A stretch of 64,000 nucleotides of DNA from Pseudomonas monteilii (GCA_001534745.1 CP013997.1:3534001-3598000), one strand, 5' to 3'. Shown: positions 30,078 to 40,838, numbered from the stretch's first letter. Numbers and translations are program-made. Notes: generated by a model from the letters alone, not told the origin.

Positions 30078-30770
30078 GTGGATGAAAACGCCCGTCGCTG
30101 GCTGTATGCCTTGTCGAGCCCCATGGCCGCGCTCAATGGCGCCAGCTACACCTCGGCCACGTACTTCGAGGGTGAAGACACCTCCAACCTGGAGCACGCC
30201 TGGGGCATCGACGGCCGCGAGCGCTTGCTCGACACCCTGTCGATGGCCGACGCAGGCCACGCCTGCGAGCTGAACGACCTCTATTGGCAGTACCAGCGCT
30301 GCCTGCCCAGCCAATGGCGTGCGTTGCTCGACAGCCTGCCGCGCCGGGCACGTCGTCTGCACGAATACGTCGCCAGCACCTTCGCCGACTGTGGCGACGG
30401 CGGAACCCGGGCCTGGGACCTCGGCCGCATGAGCTACCTGCTGCGGGTCGGCACGCTGCGCGGCTATATCGACGAAGACGAAAGCCTGTACCTGCACTAC
30501 CGGCTCTCGTTGCGCGCCCGGCATTACTACGAGAGCTGGAACCGCTACCTGACCGGCTACCTGCTGGGCAAGGCGCTGTGGAACGTCTCCGATCTCGACG
30601 ACGACGCCTTCGACGCTGCCCTGCCCCGGCAAGGCAGCGACCACTGGAATCGCTGCATCGCCCTCAACCTGAGCCAGGGCGCCAGCGAGGTGCTGGCCTC
30701 GCTGCCGTGGCACCTGCCGCTGCCCGAACTCGAGCGCCCAGCCAGCCTGCCGCGGGAGGGCTGGTCATGA
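30078..30770 (+). CDS. DUF1266 family protein (YbeU/YbeR-like)
   Basis: 230 residues, no membrane segments. Contains [21 protein letters not shown] and [18 protein letters not shown], features of the DUF1266 family represented by YbeU and YbeR, which sit beside djlB, djlC and hscC in E. coli. Biochemical function is unknown. It starts with GTG about 10 bases after AGGAG and overlaps the J-domain gene as ATGA. Confidence 0.8.
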   Translation: MDENARRWLYALSSPMAALNGASYTSATYFEGEDTSNLEHAWGIDGRERLLDTLSMADAGHACELNDLYWQYQRCLPSQWRALLDSLPRRARRLHEYVASTFADCGDGGTRAWDLGRMSYLLRVGTLRGYIDEDESLYLHYRLSLRARHYYESWNRYLTGYLLGKALWNVSDLDDDAFDAALPRQGSDHWNRCIALNLSQGASEVLASLPWHLPLPELERPASLPREGWS

Positions 30771-33451
30771 GCTGCTGGACCCTGCTGGACATCGCACCGA
30801 CCGACGATACCCAGGCCATTCGCCTGGCCTACCGTACGCGCCTGCCGGCGTTTCACCCCGAGACTGACCCCGAGGGCTTCCAGGCCCTGCGCGAAGCCTA
30901 TGAACAGGCCCTGCGCCTAGCCCGCGAACAGCCCCAGGCAGCGACCGCCGACTCGACTGAAGTCGGGGCGCAGGCAGACGTGGAAACCGTGCACGAGGCC
31001 GAAGCGGTCGATGACGCTCGGCGTCAACGCGATGAGGCCTTCCAGGCCTTCGAAACGCTGCTCGACACCCCCCGCACGCGCTTCGACCTGGCGGCCTGGC
31101 AGGCCTATGTGGTGGCGCTCGACGACCTGCCGCTCGACGCCCTGGATGACCTGGGCTGGGACATTCTGGCCCTGCTGCAGGACTGCGGGCCGATCTCCCA
31201 CCGCTGCGCCGACTTGCTGGCCCAGCGCTTCGCCTGGGCGCAACAGCTGCTGCGGCTCGACGATCCCGCCGAGACCGAAGCCTTCCTGCAACGCCTGAGC
31301 ACGCCAGACCCGTTCGACACGGGGTTGATGCGCGACTGGCCAAGCGCGGCACAGCTGGAAACGTTCTGGTACCTGCGCACCCTGGCCTATTGCTACGCCC
31401 AACGTCCCTTCCACGAGTACCGCGACTTCGCCGGACGTCACACCTGCCTGCCCTTGCCGGACGACGACGCCCTGATGCTGCGGCTGCGAACCCAGTTCTG
31501 TCAGGTCGGCGTGCCGGCCAAGGCCTGGCGTGACGAGCTGCAGGCCCAGTGGCAGGCGGCCCCGGACGATATCGACCTGTTGTACCTGCTGACGCGTCAG
31601 CACGGGGCCTTGGGCGACGATGAGCAGGCGCTGGACTGCTGGGCGACGCTGTGGCGTACGCACCGTCACCCCGAAGCGCCCGCCGCCCTCCTGGCCCTGT
31701 GCAGCCGACAGGCGCCGCATCGCCTGCCGTTGCTGATCCAGGCCCTGGATGGTTTCGAGCTGCCGGGCTATTGGCCACAGGATCTGGCTCATCCGATTCA
31801 AGGCTGGGCCAGTCCGGCGCAGCGCCCAGAAACCTTGACCCGTTGGCTGGTCGCCTCTCGCCTGCCACTCGAAGGGATCGCCGCAGCCTTTACCCAGTGG
31901 TGCCTGAACGGTGACGATGAACTGCCGCTGCTGGCCTGGCTGCTCGAGGCTCCGGCGGATGCCACCTTGCAGCGCCGCTACTGGCATGCCTGGGCCTTGC
32001 AGCGCGGGGAAGCCGATCTGCTGCGCCAGGTGGTGGACGAGCCGGACGGCGAAGCAGGGCTCGATGCCTTGATCGTCGAGGGTTTTCGCGCCCAGGCCAG
32101 GCAGACCCTGCACTGGCTGCACCAGGCACCGATCCCGCGCGCACTGGCCACCTTCTGTGCCAACGACGACGCCAGCCTGCCCCCTGCCCTGCTGACGGAC
32201 GAGGCCCACCCGGCGTGCCGCGAATGGCTGCGCCGCCTGCGTCGCTACTCGCCCCGTGCGCTGGACGCCCTGCTCGAACACTTCCAGACCGGCCGCATGC
32301 TGCCTCGCCCGTTCGGGCTGTGGGCACAGTACCGGTTGATGCTCGAAGGCTTCACGCTGCCAGCGGTCGACGACACCCAGGACCTGATCGCCTGGCATCG
32401 CCAGCAGTTGTTCACGCTGGCCCTGCTGGAGCAGCCCGGGCGCTGGCTGAGGCTGGTGTCACGCGACTGCGTCGAGCGGCTGGCCTTCCCGCCCGCGCAT
32501 TTCCTCGCCTCGCTGCCCGTCGACCACCTGCGGCCTGTGGACACCGACGACCTGGAGGGCGTGCTGCTCGATCGGCTCGACCTGAACGACACGGCCCAGC
32601 GCCTGCTGGCGTCACGCTTGATCACCTGGGCCCATTGCTTCGACAGCCCGCGCCTGCCCAGTACGGCACAGCTCTTCGAGTGTGCCGACCAGGACAGCGG
32701 CTGGCTGGAAGACCATCCGCTCGGTTGCCTGCTGCTCAGTGCCACCTTCCTCTGCGATGCCAGCCTGTCCGACGAACAACGGGGCAAGGCCCACGGGATG
32801 ATGGACTTCATCAAGGAAGCCCATCCTCGGCTCGGGCCGGTGTTCGAACAGTTGCTCAAGGGCCAGGGCAGACGACTCTCGGCCGACCTGCTCGAAGGGG
32901 TCGATGTGGCCTTGTACAACACTGCGCTGGAAGCCTTCGGCAACCTGGCCGGGCACGGCCGCGTGTCGAGCCTGCGGGTGCTCAAGGCCCTTCAGCGCGG
33001 CAAGGACGACCCTGCGCAGGATGCGGGTCTGCGCTGTGCGATCCTGGCCCTGCTGGCCTGGTCGGAGCGCCTGCTCGAGCAACAGGCGCAGCAGCCGTCG
33101 GCACCGGCCTGGGCGGTCTGGCGGCTGGACACACGGCTGACGCGCACGGGACTTGCCGGCCACTTGGCGTCAGGCCTGTTATTGATACCGCCGCAGACCC
33201 AGGGGGTGGCGATGATCGTGGTCGGCCTGCTGGTCATGAGCGGGCTGCTGCGGCGCCTGCGCGACGTGGGCCAGGGCGTGCCGGCCTTGATCATCCTGCT
33301 GGCGCTGCTGCGCTGGATACCGATCCTGCCGTTGCTGCTGCTCGGCTGGCCGGGCGACCCGCTGCCCAACCGCAGCGGCCCTCCGCCTGGCCAGACCAAC
33401 ACTCTGCCCCACGGCCTGCAGGCGGCCTTGCGTCAGCTCGACGCTCAGTAA
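30767..33451 (+). CDS. Large J-domain protein (DjlB/DjlC-like), partner of HscC
   Basis: 894 residues. The N-terminal 50 residues form a J-domain ([20 protein letters not shown]) in which the usual HPD loop reads HPE ([10 protein letters not shown]). A long helical middle with no recognised domain follows. Near the C-terminus two or three hydrophobic helices (about 800-870, e.g. [15 protein letters not shown]) suggest an inner-membrane anchor. DjlC (Hsc56) stimulates HscC in E. coli. The 3' end overlaps the convergent hscC by 7 bp. Client proteins are unknown. Confidence 0.75.
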   Translation: MSCWTLLDIAPTDDTQAIRLAYRTRLPAFHPETDPEGFQALREAYEQALRLAREQPQAATADSTEVGAQADVETVHEAEAVDDARRQRDEAFQAFETLLDTPRTRFDLAAWQAYVVALDDLPLDALDDLGWDILALLQDCGPISHRCADLLAQRFAWAQQLLRLDDPAETEAFLQRLSTPDPFDTGLMRDWPSAAQLETFWYLRTLAYCYAQRPFHEYRDFAGRHTCLPLPDDDALMLRLRTQFCQVGVPAKAWRDELQAQWQAAPDDIDLLYLLTRQHGALGDDEQALDCWATLWRTHRHPEAPAALLALCSRQAPHRLPLLIQALDGFELPGYWPQDLAHPIQGWASPAQRPETLTRWLVASRLPLEGIAAAFTQWCLNGDDELPLLAWLLEAPADATLQRRYWHAWALQRGEADLLRQVVDEPDGEAGLDALIVEGFRAQARQTLHWLHQAPIPRALATFCANDDASLPPALLTDEAHPACREWLRRLRRYSPRALDALLEHFQTGRMLPRPFGLWAQYRLMLEGFTLPAVDDTQDLIAWHRQQLFTLALLEQPGRWLRLVSRDCVERLAFPPAHFLASLPVDHLRPVDTDDLEGVLLDRLDLNDTAQRLLASRLITWAHCFDSPRLPSTAQLFECADQDSGWLEDHPLGCLLLSATFLCDASLSDEQRGKAHGMMDFIKEAHPRLGPVFEQLLKGQGRRLSADLLEGVDVALYNTALEAFGNLAGHGRVSSLRVLKALQRGKDDPAQDAGLRCAILALLAWSERLLEQQAQQPSAPAWAVWRLDTRLTRTGLAGHLASGLLLIPPQTQGVAMIVVGLLVMSGLLRRLRDVGQGVPALIILLALLRWIPILPLLLLGWPGDPLPNRSGPPPGQTNTLPHGLQAALRQLDAQ

Positions 33452-35166
33452 CGCAGTTCGTCCAGCGCCTGATTCAGGTGCTGGCGCTGGCGGCTGATCT
33501 CGGCACTGTGCTGGGCACTGAGCACGGCGTTGAACGCCGCCAGCCAACTGCCGATCAGGTCGCGCTCCTCGCCCAGGCTCTGCATCCAGGCCCGCTCCAG
33601 CCGCGCCAGCAAGGTGCGATTGGGCAAGGTGTCGCGCGGGTGGATCTTCAACCCGGCCAGCCGGTCGTGGCTGGCCTGGCGCGCGTCGGCGTCCAGGCCG
33701 GTGGGGCTGCGGTCGATGCTGTGGCTGTGCTTGAGCCCGGTTTCCAGGAAGGTCACGTCGACTTCCAGCAAGCCATTGATGTCGTAGCTGAAGCGCACGT
33801 CCAGCGACTGGATCTCGCCCGTGGACTTGAGCGGGATCTCGAAGCTGTCGACCAGAATGTTGTCGCGTACCCAGGGCCGCTCACCCTGGTACACGGCGAT
33901 GCGCACCACCTCCTGTTGCGGGTGCGAGCTATAGAAGCGCTCCACCTTGGACGTCGGGATGACCGTGTTGCGTTCGATGATCGGTGAGAACGACGCGCCG
34001 GTGTGCTCGGTGTGTCCGGCGGCGACCCCCAGGGTGTAAGGGCAGACGTCGGTCAGGATCAGCTCTTCGATGGTCTGCTCGCGGGCCTTGCAGGCCGCCT
34101 GGCTGGCAGCGCCCAGGGCGACCAGGGTATCCGGGTCCAGGTGGCGGTACGGCAGGCGACCGAACAGCTTGGCCACCAGCTGCTGGATCTGTGGCATGCG
34201 CGTGGCGCCACCGACCAGCACCAGGCTGTCCAGCTCGCGCGGGCTCAGCCGGGCGTCGCGCAACGCTTGCTCGATCGGGGCGCGCACCCGGGTCAGCAGG
34301 GGCGCCCACAGCGACTGCAAGGCCGCGCCATCGAGCACCCACTGGCGTGCCTGGCCATCGCCCTTCCAGTGCAGGGTACCGCCGCCCTCGCCCAGCTCGC
34401 ATTTGAACCGCTCGATGGCGTCCCGCAGGCTGGCCAGCTCGCGCGGTTGCAAGGCCTGGGCGCTGAGCTGCCAGTCACGCAGGCAACCGGCCAACAGCGC
34501 TTCGGTGAAGTCTTCGCCGCCCAGGTAGTTGTCGCCGGTGGAGGCATGCACCTCGATCAGCGGCAAGGCGTACTCGAGCACGGTGACATCGAAGGTGCCA
34601 CCGCCCAGGTCGAAGACCAGTGTCCGTTCCAGGGCCTGCTCATGCAGCCCGTAAGCCATGGCGGCGGCAGTCGGCTCGTTGATCAGCCGCTGCACGGTCA
34701 GCCCGGCCAGTTCGGCGGCGAAGACCGTGCGCTTGCGCTGTTCGTCGCTGAAATAGGCCGGTACCGAGATCACCGCCTCGGTCACGGGGCAACCCAGGTA
34801 GGCCTCGGCGTCGCGCTTGAGCGCGCCCAGCACCAGGGCGGACAGTTCCTCGGGGGAAAACGACTGTTCGCCCAGCTGAAACCGTTTGTCGCTGCCCATG
34901 AAACGCTTGAAGGCCGCCACGCTGAGGTGGGGATGGGTGGTGAGCCGGGCCTTGGCAGCCTGACCGACCAGTACGCTGCCGTCGTCGTCCACGCTGACCA
35001 CCGACGGGGTCAGGGTCTCACCCAGGGCATTGGCGATCAGCTGCGCCCGCCCCTGCTGCCAGACGGCGATCAAGCTGTTGGTGGTGCCCAGGTCGATGCC
35101 CAGCAAGGGCGCGGACCGCGAAGGGCCTGAGGGAAACGGAGCGGAGGGAAGAGCGGCATCCTGCAT
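33445..35166 (-). CDS. hscC: Hsp70-family chaperone HscC
   Basis: 573 residues, shorter than DnaK. The ATPase domain has [11 protein letters not shown] near residue 22, [14 protein letters not shown] and [12 protein letters not shown]. The substrate domain is present but the C-terminal lid is short, as in HscC. It lacks a 30-residue upstream extension, which I exclude because the ATG at 35166 fits the family. It is convergent with its presumed J-domain partner, which resembles the E. coli ybeU-djlB-ybeR-djlC-hscC set. Confidence 0.92.
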   Translation of the reverse strand: MQDAALPSAPFPSGPSRSAPLLGIDLGTTNSLIAVWQQGRAQLIANALGETLTPSVVSVDDDGSVLVGQAAKARLTTHPHLSVAAFKRFMGSDKRFQLGEQSFSPEELSALVLGALKRDAEAYLGCPVTEAVISVPAYFSDEQRKRTVFAAELAGLTVQRLINEPTAAAMAYGLHEQALERTLVFDLGGGTFDVTVLEYALPLIEVHASTGDNYLGGEDFTEALLAGCLRDWQLSAQALQPRELASLRDAIERFKCELGEGGGTLHWKGDGQARQWVLDGAALQSLWAPLLTRVRAPIEQALRDARLSPRELDSLVLVGGATRMPQIQQLVAKLFGRLPYRHLDPDTLVALGAASQAACKAREQTIEELILTDVCPYTLGVAAGHTEHTGASFSPIIERNTVIPTSKVERFYSSHPQQEVVRIAVYQGERPWVRDNILVDSFEIPLKSTGEIQSLDVRFSYDINGLLEVDVTFLETGLKHSHSIDRSPTGLDADARQASHDRLAGLKIHPRDTLPNRTLLARLERAWMQSLGEERDLIGSWLAAFNAVLSAQHSAEISRQRQHLNQALDELRY

Positions 35167-35251
35167 GTTCGGCCTCTTGCATGAGAAGAGCCGGTGGCAG
35201 CCTGCTGGCCGCGGGCCGGCGGACAAGGCATTTTGACCCAATCGGAGAAAC

Positions 35252-35277
35252 AAAAAAAGCGACCCTAAGGTCGCTTT
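35252..35277 (-). terminator. Terminator of the tRNA operon
   Basis: On the minus strand GCGACC-TTAG-GGTCGC is followed by a run of Ts. It follows tRNA-Asp. Confidence 0.88.
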
Positions 35278-35321
35278 CGTTGTGGCTTCCGGGTGTTCAG
35301 TGGGCCCTGGAAGCTCGAAGA

Positions 35322-35398
35322 TGGCGCAGCGGACGGGACTCGAACCCGCGACCCCCGGCGTGACAGGCCGGTATTCTAACCGACTGAACTACCGCTGC
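35322..35398 (-). tRNA. tRNA-Asp (GTC)
   Basis: 77-nt cloverleaf including encoded CCA. The acceptor stem pairs GCAGCGG with CCGCTGC. D-arm AGTTCAGTCGG, anticodon loop CTGTCAC with GTC, T-loop GGTTCGAGTCC. Same order as tRNA-Val upstream. Confidence 0.97.
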
Positions 35399-35414
35399 GC
35401 GATACACTGAGAAG

Positions 35415-35490
35415 TGGTGGGTGATGACGGGATCGAACCGCCGACCCTCTGCTTGTAAGGCAGATGCTCTCCCGGCTGAGCTAATCACCC
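35415..35490 (-). tRNA. tRNA-Val (TAC)
   Basis: 76-nt cloverleaf with encoded CCA. The acceptor GGGTGAT pairs with ATCACCC. Anticodon loop CTTACAA with TAC, T-loop GGTTCGATCC. Co-transcribed with tRNA-Asp 16 bp downstream. Confidence 0.97.
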
Positions 35491-35692
35491 TTCGTCTCGG
35501 TGTGGCGCGCATTCTACGGAGGACATCCCACCCTGGCAAGCACTTTTTTAAAAAAATTTTCCAAGCCTTTCAATGACCTATCGGCACCCCTGCTCACCGA
35601 CCAATAACCGGGCAAATGCCGGCCGTAGGGTTGGCCTGGCCCCTGACTCGGAGAATAATGCCCGCCTCGTGTATTAAGGAGAGCTTCACCCC

Positions 35693-36613
35693 ATGTGGTT
35701 CAAGAACCTGCTGACCTACCGCCTCACCCAGGACGTACCGTTCGACCCCGAGACCCTCGAGGCAGCCCTGGCCAGCAAGCCGGCTCGCCCCTGCGCCAGC
35801 CAGGAACTGACCACCTACGGTTTCGTCGCGCCCTTCGGCAAAGGCGAGGACGCTCCGCTGGTCCACGTCAGTGGCGAGTTCCTGCTGATCGCCGCGCGCA
35901 AGGAAGAACGCATCCTGCCCAGCAGCGTGGTCAATGACGCGGTCAAGGAAAAGGTCGAAGAGATCGAGACCGAGCAGATGCGCAAGGTCTACAAGAAGGA
36001 GCGCGACCAGATTAAGGACGAGATCATCCAGGCCTTCCTGCCGCGTGCGTTCATCCGCCGCTCGATGATCTTCGCCGCCATCGCCCCGCGCCAGGGCCTC
36101 ATCCTGGTCAACTCGGCCAGCGCCAAGCGTGCCGAAGACCTGCTGTCGACGCTGCGCGAAGTGATGGGCTCGCTGCCGGTGCGCCCGGCCACCGTGAAGA
36201 TCGCCCCGAGCGCCACCATGACCGACTGGGTCAAGTCGCAACAGGCCGCCGACGGCTTCTATGTACTGGACGAATGCGAACTGCGCGACACCGCCGAAGA
36301 TGGCGGCATCGTGCGCTGCAAGCGCCAGGACCTGACCAGCGAGGAAATCCAGCTGCACCTGAGCACCGGCAAGCTGGTCACCCAGCTGTCCCTGGCCTGG
36401 CAGGACAAGCTGTCGTTCGTGCTGGACGACAAGATGGTGATCAAGCGCCTGAAGTTCGAGGAGCTGCTGCAAGAGCAAGCCGAACAGGATGGCGGCGACG
36501 AGGCCCAGCAACAGTTCGACGCCTCGTTCCAGCTGATGATGATGACCTTCGCCGAGTTCCTGCCGATCCTCTTCGAAGCCTTGGGTGGTGAAGAGCTGCC
36601 GCAGGGCGTCTGA
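35693..36613 (+). CDS. rdgC: Recombination-associated protein RdgC
   Basis: 306-residue ring-forming DNA-binding protein that limits RecA-mediated recombination. The start [18 protein letters not shown] and the segment [18 protein letters not shown] are family hallmarks. It is a stand-alone gene beside tRNA genes. Confidence 0.96.
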   Translation: MWFKNLLTYRLTQDVPFDPETLEAALASKPARPCASQELTTYGFVAPFGKGEDAPLVHVSGEFLLIAARKEERILPSSVVNDAVKEKVEEIETEQMRKVYKKERDQIKDEIIQAFLPRAFIRRSMIFAAIAPRQGLILVNSASAKRAEDLLSTLREVMGSLPVRPATVKIAPSATMTDWVKSQQAADGFYVLDECELRDTAEDGGIVRCKRQDLTSEEIQLHLSTGKLVTQLSLAWQDKLSFVLDDKMVIKRLKFEELLQEQAEQDGGDEAQQQFDASFQLMMMTFAEFLPILFEALGGEELPQGV

Positions 36614-36756
36614 CCGAGGCCTTGAGCTGCATGCTGCCCGCTGGGACGCGGGGTGGCCTGGACGCTGTATCCTTCAGGCCACCTTATAGAGGTGCTTCAC
36701 AGCCGATCAGCTTTTAGCGTGCAGCCTGCCACTTGCCGCCAATGATAGGAGATCCC

Positions 36757-37719
36757 ATGCGAGCCTTGGCCGCCTTGAGCCGCTTCGTCGGCAACACGTT
36801 CGCCCTGTGGGTCCTGGTGTTTTCCTGCCTGGCCTACCTCCAGCCCCAGTGGTTCATCGGCCTGAAGGTCGCCATCGTTCCCTTGCTGGGGCTGGTGATG
36901 TTCGGCATGGGGTTGACCCTCAAGCTCGACGACTTCGCCGCCCTTGCCCGCCAGCCCTGGCGGGTGGCGCTGGGGGTGGTCGCGCATTTCGTGATCATGC
37001 CGGGCGTGGCCTGGCTGCTGTGCCAGCTGTTCCACCTGCCCCCGGAGATCGCCGTGGGCGTGATCCTGGTCGGCTGCTGCCCCAGCGGCACGGCCTCGAA
37101 CGTGATGGTCTGGCTGTCCAAGGGTGACCTGGCGTTGGCCGTGGCGATCGCCGCGGTCACGACGTTGCTCGCGCCTCTGCTCACCCCGACCTTGATCTGG
37201 CTGCTGGCGTCGGCCTGGCTGCCGGTTTCGTTCATGGACATGTTCTGGTCGATCCTGCAGCTGGTGATGCTGCCCATCGTGCTAGGGGTGCTGGCGCAGA
37301 AACTGCTCGGCGCCCGGGTGCACCTGGCGGTTCAGGTGCTGCCGCTGGTGTCGGTGGTGAGCATCGTGCTGATCGTCTGCGCCGTGGTGGCGGCCAGCCA
37401 GGCGAAGATCGCCGAGTCGGGCCTGCTGATCATGGCGGTGGTGATCCTGCACAACAGCTTCGGCTTCCTGCTGGGCTACCTGACAGGCAAGTTCTGCAAG
37501 CTGCCTCTGGCCCAGCGCAAGTCCCTGGCGCTGGAGGTCGGCATGCAGAACTCGGGGCTGGGCGCAGCCTTGGCCAGTGCGCACTTCTCGCCCCTGGCGG
37601 CCGTGCCGAGCGCGCTGTTCAGCGTGTGGCACAATATCTCCGGTGCGTTGCTCTCCACTTGGTTCAGACGCATGAAGGAAGACCCGGCGGCGGCCCAGAG
37701 GCCGAGTACTCGACCCTGA
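36757..37719 (+). CDS. Bile acid:sodium symporter family protein
   Basis: 320 residues, nine or ten hydrophobic helices. Contains VGCCPSGTASNVMVWLSKGD and LEVGMQNSGLGAALA, the two crossover motifs that bind sodium in the BASS/YocS family. In bacteria these import organic acids such as pantoate or keto acids; the substrate is unknown. ATG at 36757 is preceded by GGAG six bases away. Confidence 0.92.
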   Translation: MRALAALSRFVGNTFALWVLVFSCLAYLQPQWFIGLKVAIVPLLGLVMFGMGLTLKLDDFAALARQPWRVALGVVAHFVIMPGVAWLLCQLFHLPPEIAVGVILVGCCPSGTASNVMVWLSKGDLALAVAIAAVTTLLAPLLTPTLIWLLASAWLPVSFMDMFWSILQLVMLPIVLGVLAQKLLGARVHLAVQVLPLVSVVSIVLIVCAVVAASQAKIAESGLLIMAVVILHNSFGFLLGYLTGKFCKLPLAQRKSLALEVGMQNSGLGAALASAHFSPLAAVPSALFSVWHNISGALLSTWFRRMKEDPAAAQRPSTRP

Positions 37720-38360
37720 GGCTTGCTGCGTCGGCATGGACGCCATCGCAGGCAAGCCCGCTCCCACAGGTCGGTGGCATTGACGTGATCGTGGTCCAGC
37801 AGTCTTGTGGAGGCGGGCTTTTCTGGGCTGACGTGGGGGCTGATTCTGTGGGCCCTGCGGGCCCAATCGCGGCACTGGGGCCGCTCCTACACCCGTAGTC
37901 CCTCCGCGGGGTTGCAGGCTATAGCGGTCATCTGTGAGCGGCCCCTGCCGGGGCGCCGGACCGGCCGCGATTGGGCCTGCAAGGCCCATAAAATCAGCGC
38001 ACCTTCTCCGTCAGGCGAACCTGCCTCCCACAGGTCGGTGGCATTGGCGTGATCATGGGCCAGCAGTCTTGTGGAAGCGGGCTTTTCTGAGCTGACGTGG
38101 GGGCTGATCCTGTGGGCCCTGCGGGCCCAATCGCGGCACTGGGGCCGCTCCTACACCCGTAGCCCCACCGCGGGGTTGCAGGCTATCGCGGTCATCTGTG
38201 GGAGCGGCCCCAGTGCCGCGATTGGGCCCGCAGGGCCCATAAAATCAGCGCACCCCCTCTATCAGGCACGCCTGCCTTTCTGCCGCCACCCCATGAAAAC
38301 AGGCCACGGCCTCCGCACCCCACTTGCCAGAAACGCCCGGCTTGTGCAGCATGCAGGCAC
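37720..38360. other. Non-coding gap upstream of the riboswitch
   Basis: No gene is visible. It is mostly a tandem duplicated REP-containing unit, listed next. Confidence 0.7.
37762..38276. repeat. 264-bp tandem duplication containing REP pairs
   Basis: A unit beginning tcccacaggtcggtggcatt at 37762 recurs at 38026 with high identity. Each holds an inverted REP pair and ends before aaaatcagcgcacc. The first copy has the long REP variant on its right side, the second has the short one. Confidence 0.9.
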
Positions 38361-38411
38361 GGTAAGGACGGCCTTACGACGCTTGGCGTGAACACTTCGG
38401 GGACGGCCCCA
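38360..38411 (+). ncRNA. Guanidine-II (mini-ykkC) riboswitch
   Basis: Two small hairpins, each closing an ACGG tetraloop, the hallmark of the class: GTAAGG-ACGG-CCTTAC at 38362-38377 and GGGG-ACGG-CCCC at 38399-38410. The ribosome site GGAGG at 38427 and the gdx start at 38438 follow directly. The class senses guanidinium and turns on its target by freeing the ribosome site. The target gene is the expected guanidinium exporter, which supports the call. Confidence 0.93.
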
Positions 38412-38437
38412 TTCGCATGTCTGAATGGAGGTTTTCC

Positions 38438-38755
38438 ATGTCCTGGATCATTCTGTTTTTCGCAGGCCTGTTCGAAGTGGGCTGGGCCGTCGGGCTCAAG
38501 TACACCGAAGGCTTCACCCGTCCCCTGCCCACGGCGTTGACGATCGCCGCCATGGCCGTGAGCCTGGGGTTGCTGGGCCTGGCGGTGAAGGAGCTGCCAC
38601 TGGGGACCGCCTACGCGATCTGGACCGGCGTCGGCGCCGTGGGCACGGTCATTGCCGGGATCATCCTGTTCGGTGAATCCATGGCGTTGGTGCGGCTGCT
38701 CAGCGTCGCGCTGATCGTCGCCGGCCTGATCGGCCTGAAGGTCAGCGCGAGCTGA
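38438..38755 (+). CDS. gdx: Guanidinium exporter Gdx (SugE, SMR family)
   Basis: 105-residue, four-helix small multidrug resistance protein. The helix 1 glutamate of the proton/guanidinium site is in [19 protein letters not shown], and the SMR hallmark [17 protein letters not shown] follows. Exports guanidinium in exchange for protons; older names are SugE or quaternary ammonium resistance protein. The ATG at 38438 lies six bases after GGAGG. Controlled by the riboswitch just upstream. Confidence 0.95.
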   Translation: MSWIILFFAGLFEVGWAVGLKYTEGFTRPLPTALTIAAMAVSLGLLGLAVKELPLGTAYAIWTGVGAVGTVIAGIILFGESMALVRLLSVALIVAGLIGLKVSAS

Positions 38756-38770
38756 CCTCCCCTCCCCGCC

Positions 38771-40645
38771 TCAGCGAAGGTCGCCCCGCAACGCGGCGAC
38801 CTTTTCCCGCAGCACGCCGGGCTTTGCCGCTTCTGCCGGCACCGGGTCGCCCGCCACCAGGGTCACCCGCGACCAGAACCGCTTGAACAGGCCTTTGTCC
38901 GGATCGCGGCTGAAGAAGCTGCCCCACAACCCTTGCAACGCCAGCGGGATCACCGGCACCGGCGTTTCGGCCAGGATCCGGTTGATGCCGCCCTTGAACG
39001 CATCGATCTCGCCATCGGTGCTCAGCTTGCCTTCGGGGAAGATGCACACCAGCTCGCCCTCGGCCAGGTACTGGGCGACGCGGGCGAAGGCGCGTTCATA
39101 GGTGGCTTCGTCCTCGCCGCGCCCCGCGATCGGAATGGCCCCCGCGGTGCGGAAGATGAAATGCAGCACCGGCAGGCGGTAGATCTTGTAGTACATGACG
39201 AAGCGGATCGGACGTCGCACGGCCCCGGCCATGAGCAGCGCGTCGACGTAGGACACGTGGTTGCACACCAGCAACGCCGCCCCTTCGTCAGGAATGCGCT
39301 GCAGATCACGGTGCTCGACCCGGTACATGGCATGGCCGAGCAGCCAGATCATGAAGCGCATGGTGAACTCGGGCACGATGCTGAAGATGTACGCGTTGAC
39401 GCCGATGTTGAGCAGCGAGACCACCAGGAACAGCTGCGGAATGCTCAGGTCGGCCACGCTCAGCAACGCGATGGTGACGAGCGCCGAGACCACCATGAAC
39501 AAGGCGTTGAGGATGTTGTTGGCGGCGATCACCCGGGCGCGCTGGCGCTCGGGCGTGCGGGCCTGGATCAGGGCATACAGCGGCACGATGTAGAAGCCGC
39601 CGAACACGCCCAGGCCGACGATCGACAGCAGGATCCACCAGGCCTGGCCGAGCGACAGCAGCGCGAGCCAGTCGTAGGGCGCATCGCCACGTGGCACATC
39701 ACCCGAATGCCACCACCAGAGCAGGCCGAACAGGGTCAGGCCGAACGAGCCGAACGGTACCAGCCCGATCTCGACCTTGCGCCCGCTGAGTCGCTCGCAC
39801 AGCAGCGAGCCGAGGGCGATGCCGATGGAAAACAGCGTCAGCACCAGGGTCACCACGGTCTCGTCACCGTGCAGCCAGTCCTTGGCATAGGCCGGGATCT
39901 GCGTCAGGTAGATGGCGCCGACGAACCAGAACCAGGAGTTGCCGACGATCGAGCGCGATACCGCGGGGGTCTGGCCGAGCCCCAGGCGCAAGGTGGCCCA
40001 GGACTGACTGACGATGTTCCAGTTGAGCTTCATGCCCGGTTCGGCGGCAGGCGCCTTGGGAATCCACTGGCTGGCCAGGTAGCCCAGCACCGCCGTGCCC
40101 ACTACGCCGCCGGCCACCACCGTGGCATAGGACGCGGACGACATCATCATCCCGGCACCGATGGTCCCGGCCAGGATCGCCAGGAACGTGCCCATTTCCA
40201 CCAGGCCATTGCCGCCCACCAGCTCCTGCTCGCGCAGGGCCTGGGGCAGGATCGAATACTTCACCGGGCCGAACAGCGCCGAATGGGTGCCCATGGCGAA
40301 CAGCGCCACCAGCATCAGGGTCAGGTGGCCGGTGACGAACCCGGCGCCGCCGATGGCCATGATCCCGATCTCGGCCAGCTTGATCATCCGGATCAGGCGG
40401 TCCTTGGCGAACTTCTCGCCGAACTGCCCGGCCAGGGCGGAGAACAGGAAGAACGGGAGGATGAACAGCAAGGCGCACAGGTTGACCCAGATCGAGCGGT
40501 CGCCCTCCAGGCTGAGCTTGTAGAGGATCGCCAGGATCAGGGATTGCTTGAACAGGTTGTCATTGAAGGCGCCGAGCGACTGGGTGACGAAGAACGGCAG
40601 GAATCGCCGCTTGCCGAGCAGCGCGAATTGCGAAGGGTGACTCAT
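38771..40645 (-). CDS. MFS transporter / acyltransferase fusion (LplT-Aas-like)
   Basis: 624 residues. Residues about 10-420 form a 12-helix MFS domain like lysophospholipid flippase LplT (FFVTQSLGAFNDNLFKQSL). Residues about 430-620 form a PlsC-type acyltransferase with CNHVSYVDALL (the HX4D motif), FPEGKLS and VPVIPLALQG. It probably imports lysophospholipids and re-acylates them; no acyl-ACP synthetase domain is present, unlike enterobacterial Aas. Converges with gdx after a 15-bp gap. Confidence 0.9.
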   Translation of the reverse strand: MSHPSQFALLGKRRFLPFFVTQSLGAFNDNLFKQSLILAILYKLSLEGDRSIWVNLCALLFILPFFLFSALAGQFGEKFAKDRLIRMIKLAEIGIMAIGGAGFVTGHLTLMLVALFAMGTHSALFGPVKYSILPQALREQELVGGNGLVEMGTFLAILAGTIGAGMMMSSASYATVVAGGVVGTAVLGYLASQWIPKAPAAEPGMKLNWNIVSQSWATLRLGLGQTPAVSRSIVGNSWFWFVGAIYLTQIPAYAKDWLHGDETVVTLVLTLFSIGIALGSLLCERLSGRKVEIGLVPFGSFGLTLFGLLWWWHSGDVPRGDAPYDWLALLSLGQAWWILLSIVGLGVFGGFYIVPLYALIQARTPERQRARVIAANNILNALFMVVSALVTIALLSVADLSIPQLFLVVSLLNIGVNAYIFSIVPEFTMRFMIWLLGHAMYRVEHRDLQRIPDEGAALLVCNHVSYVDALLMAGAVRRPIRFVMYYKIYRLPVLHFIFRTAGAIPIAGRGEDEATYERAFARVAQYLAEGELVCIFPEGKLSTDGEIDAFKGGINRILAETPVPVIPLALQGLWGSFFSRDPDKGLFKRFWSRVTLVAGDPVPAEAAKPGVLREKVAALRGDLR

Positions 40646-40710
40646 CGTCCTTGTACCTGAATGGCTTTGTCCATCGCGCAAACTACAAGGGTTGGCGGGG
40701 GGCGACAAGT

Positions 40711-40752
40711 TTCAAGCTTCAAGCTTCAAGCTTCAAGCTTCAAGCTTCAAGC
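40711..40752. repeat. Heptamer tandem array (TTCAAGC)6
   Basis: Six perfect TTCAAGC copies in the region upstream of the LplT-like gene. A degenerate inverted array lies 60 bp away. Heptamer arrays of this kind occur in other Pseudomonas genomes. Confidence 0.95.
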
Positions 40753-40810
40753 GAAAGCCTCAGCGCCGCCTCGACGTCATGCCAACCCCTGACTTACCGC
40801 ACTACCGTCC

Positions 40811-40838
40811 GCTTGTAGCTTGTAGCTTGCAGCTTGCA
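40811..40838. repeat. Heptamer array GCTTGTA/GCTTGCA
   Basis: Two GCTTGTA and two GCTTGCA copies in tandem. Read on the opposite strand it resembles the TTCAAGC array, so the two can pair as an imperfect hairpin. Confidence 0.9.

Noticed and set aside
26429..35490. Integrated genomic island ending at the tRNA genes
   Set aside because: No integrase or direct repeat of the tRNA 3' end was found, and most genes have typical GC; only the lyase-like gene looks foreign.
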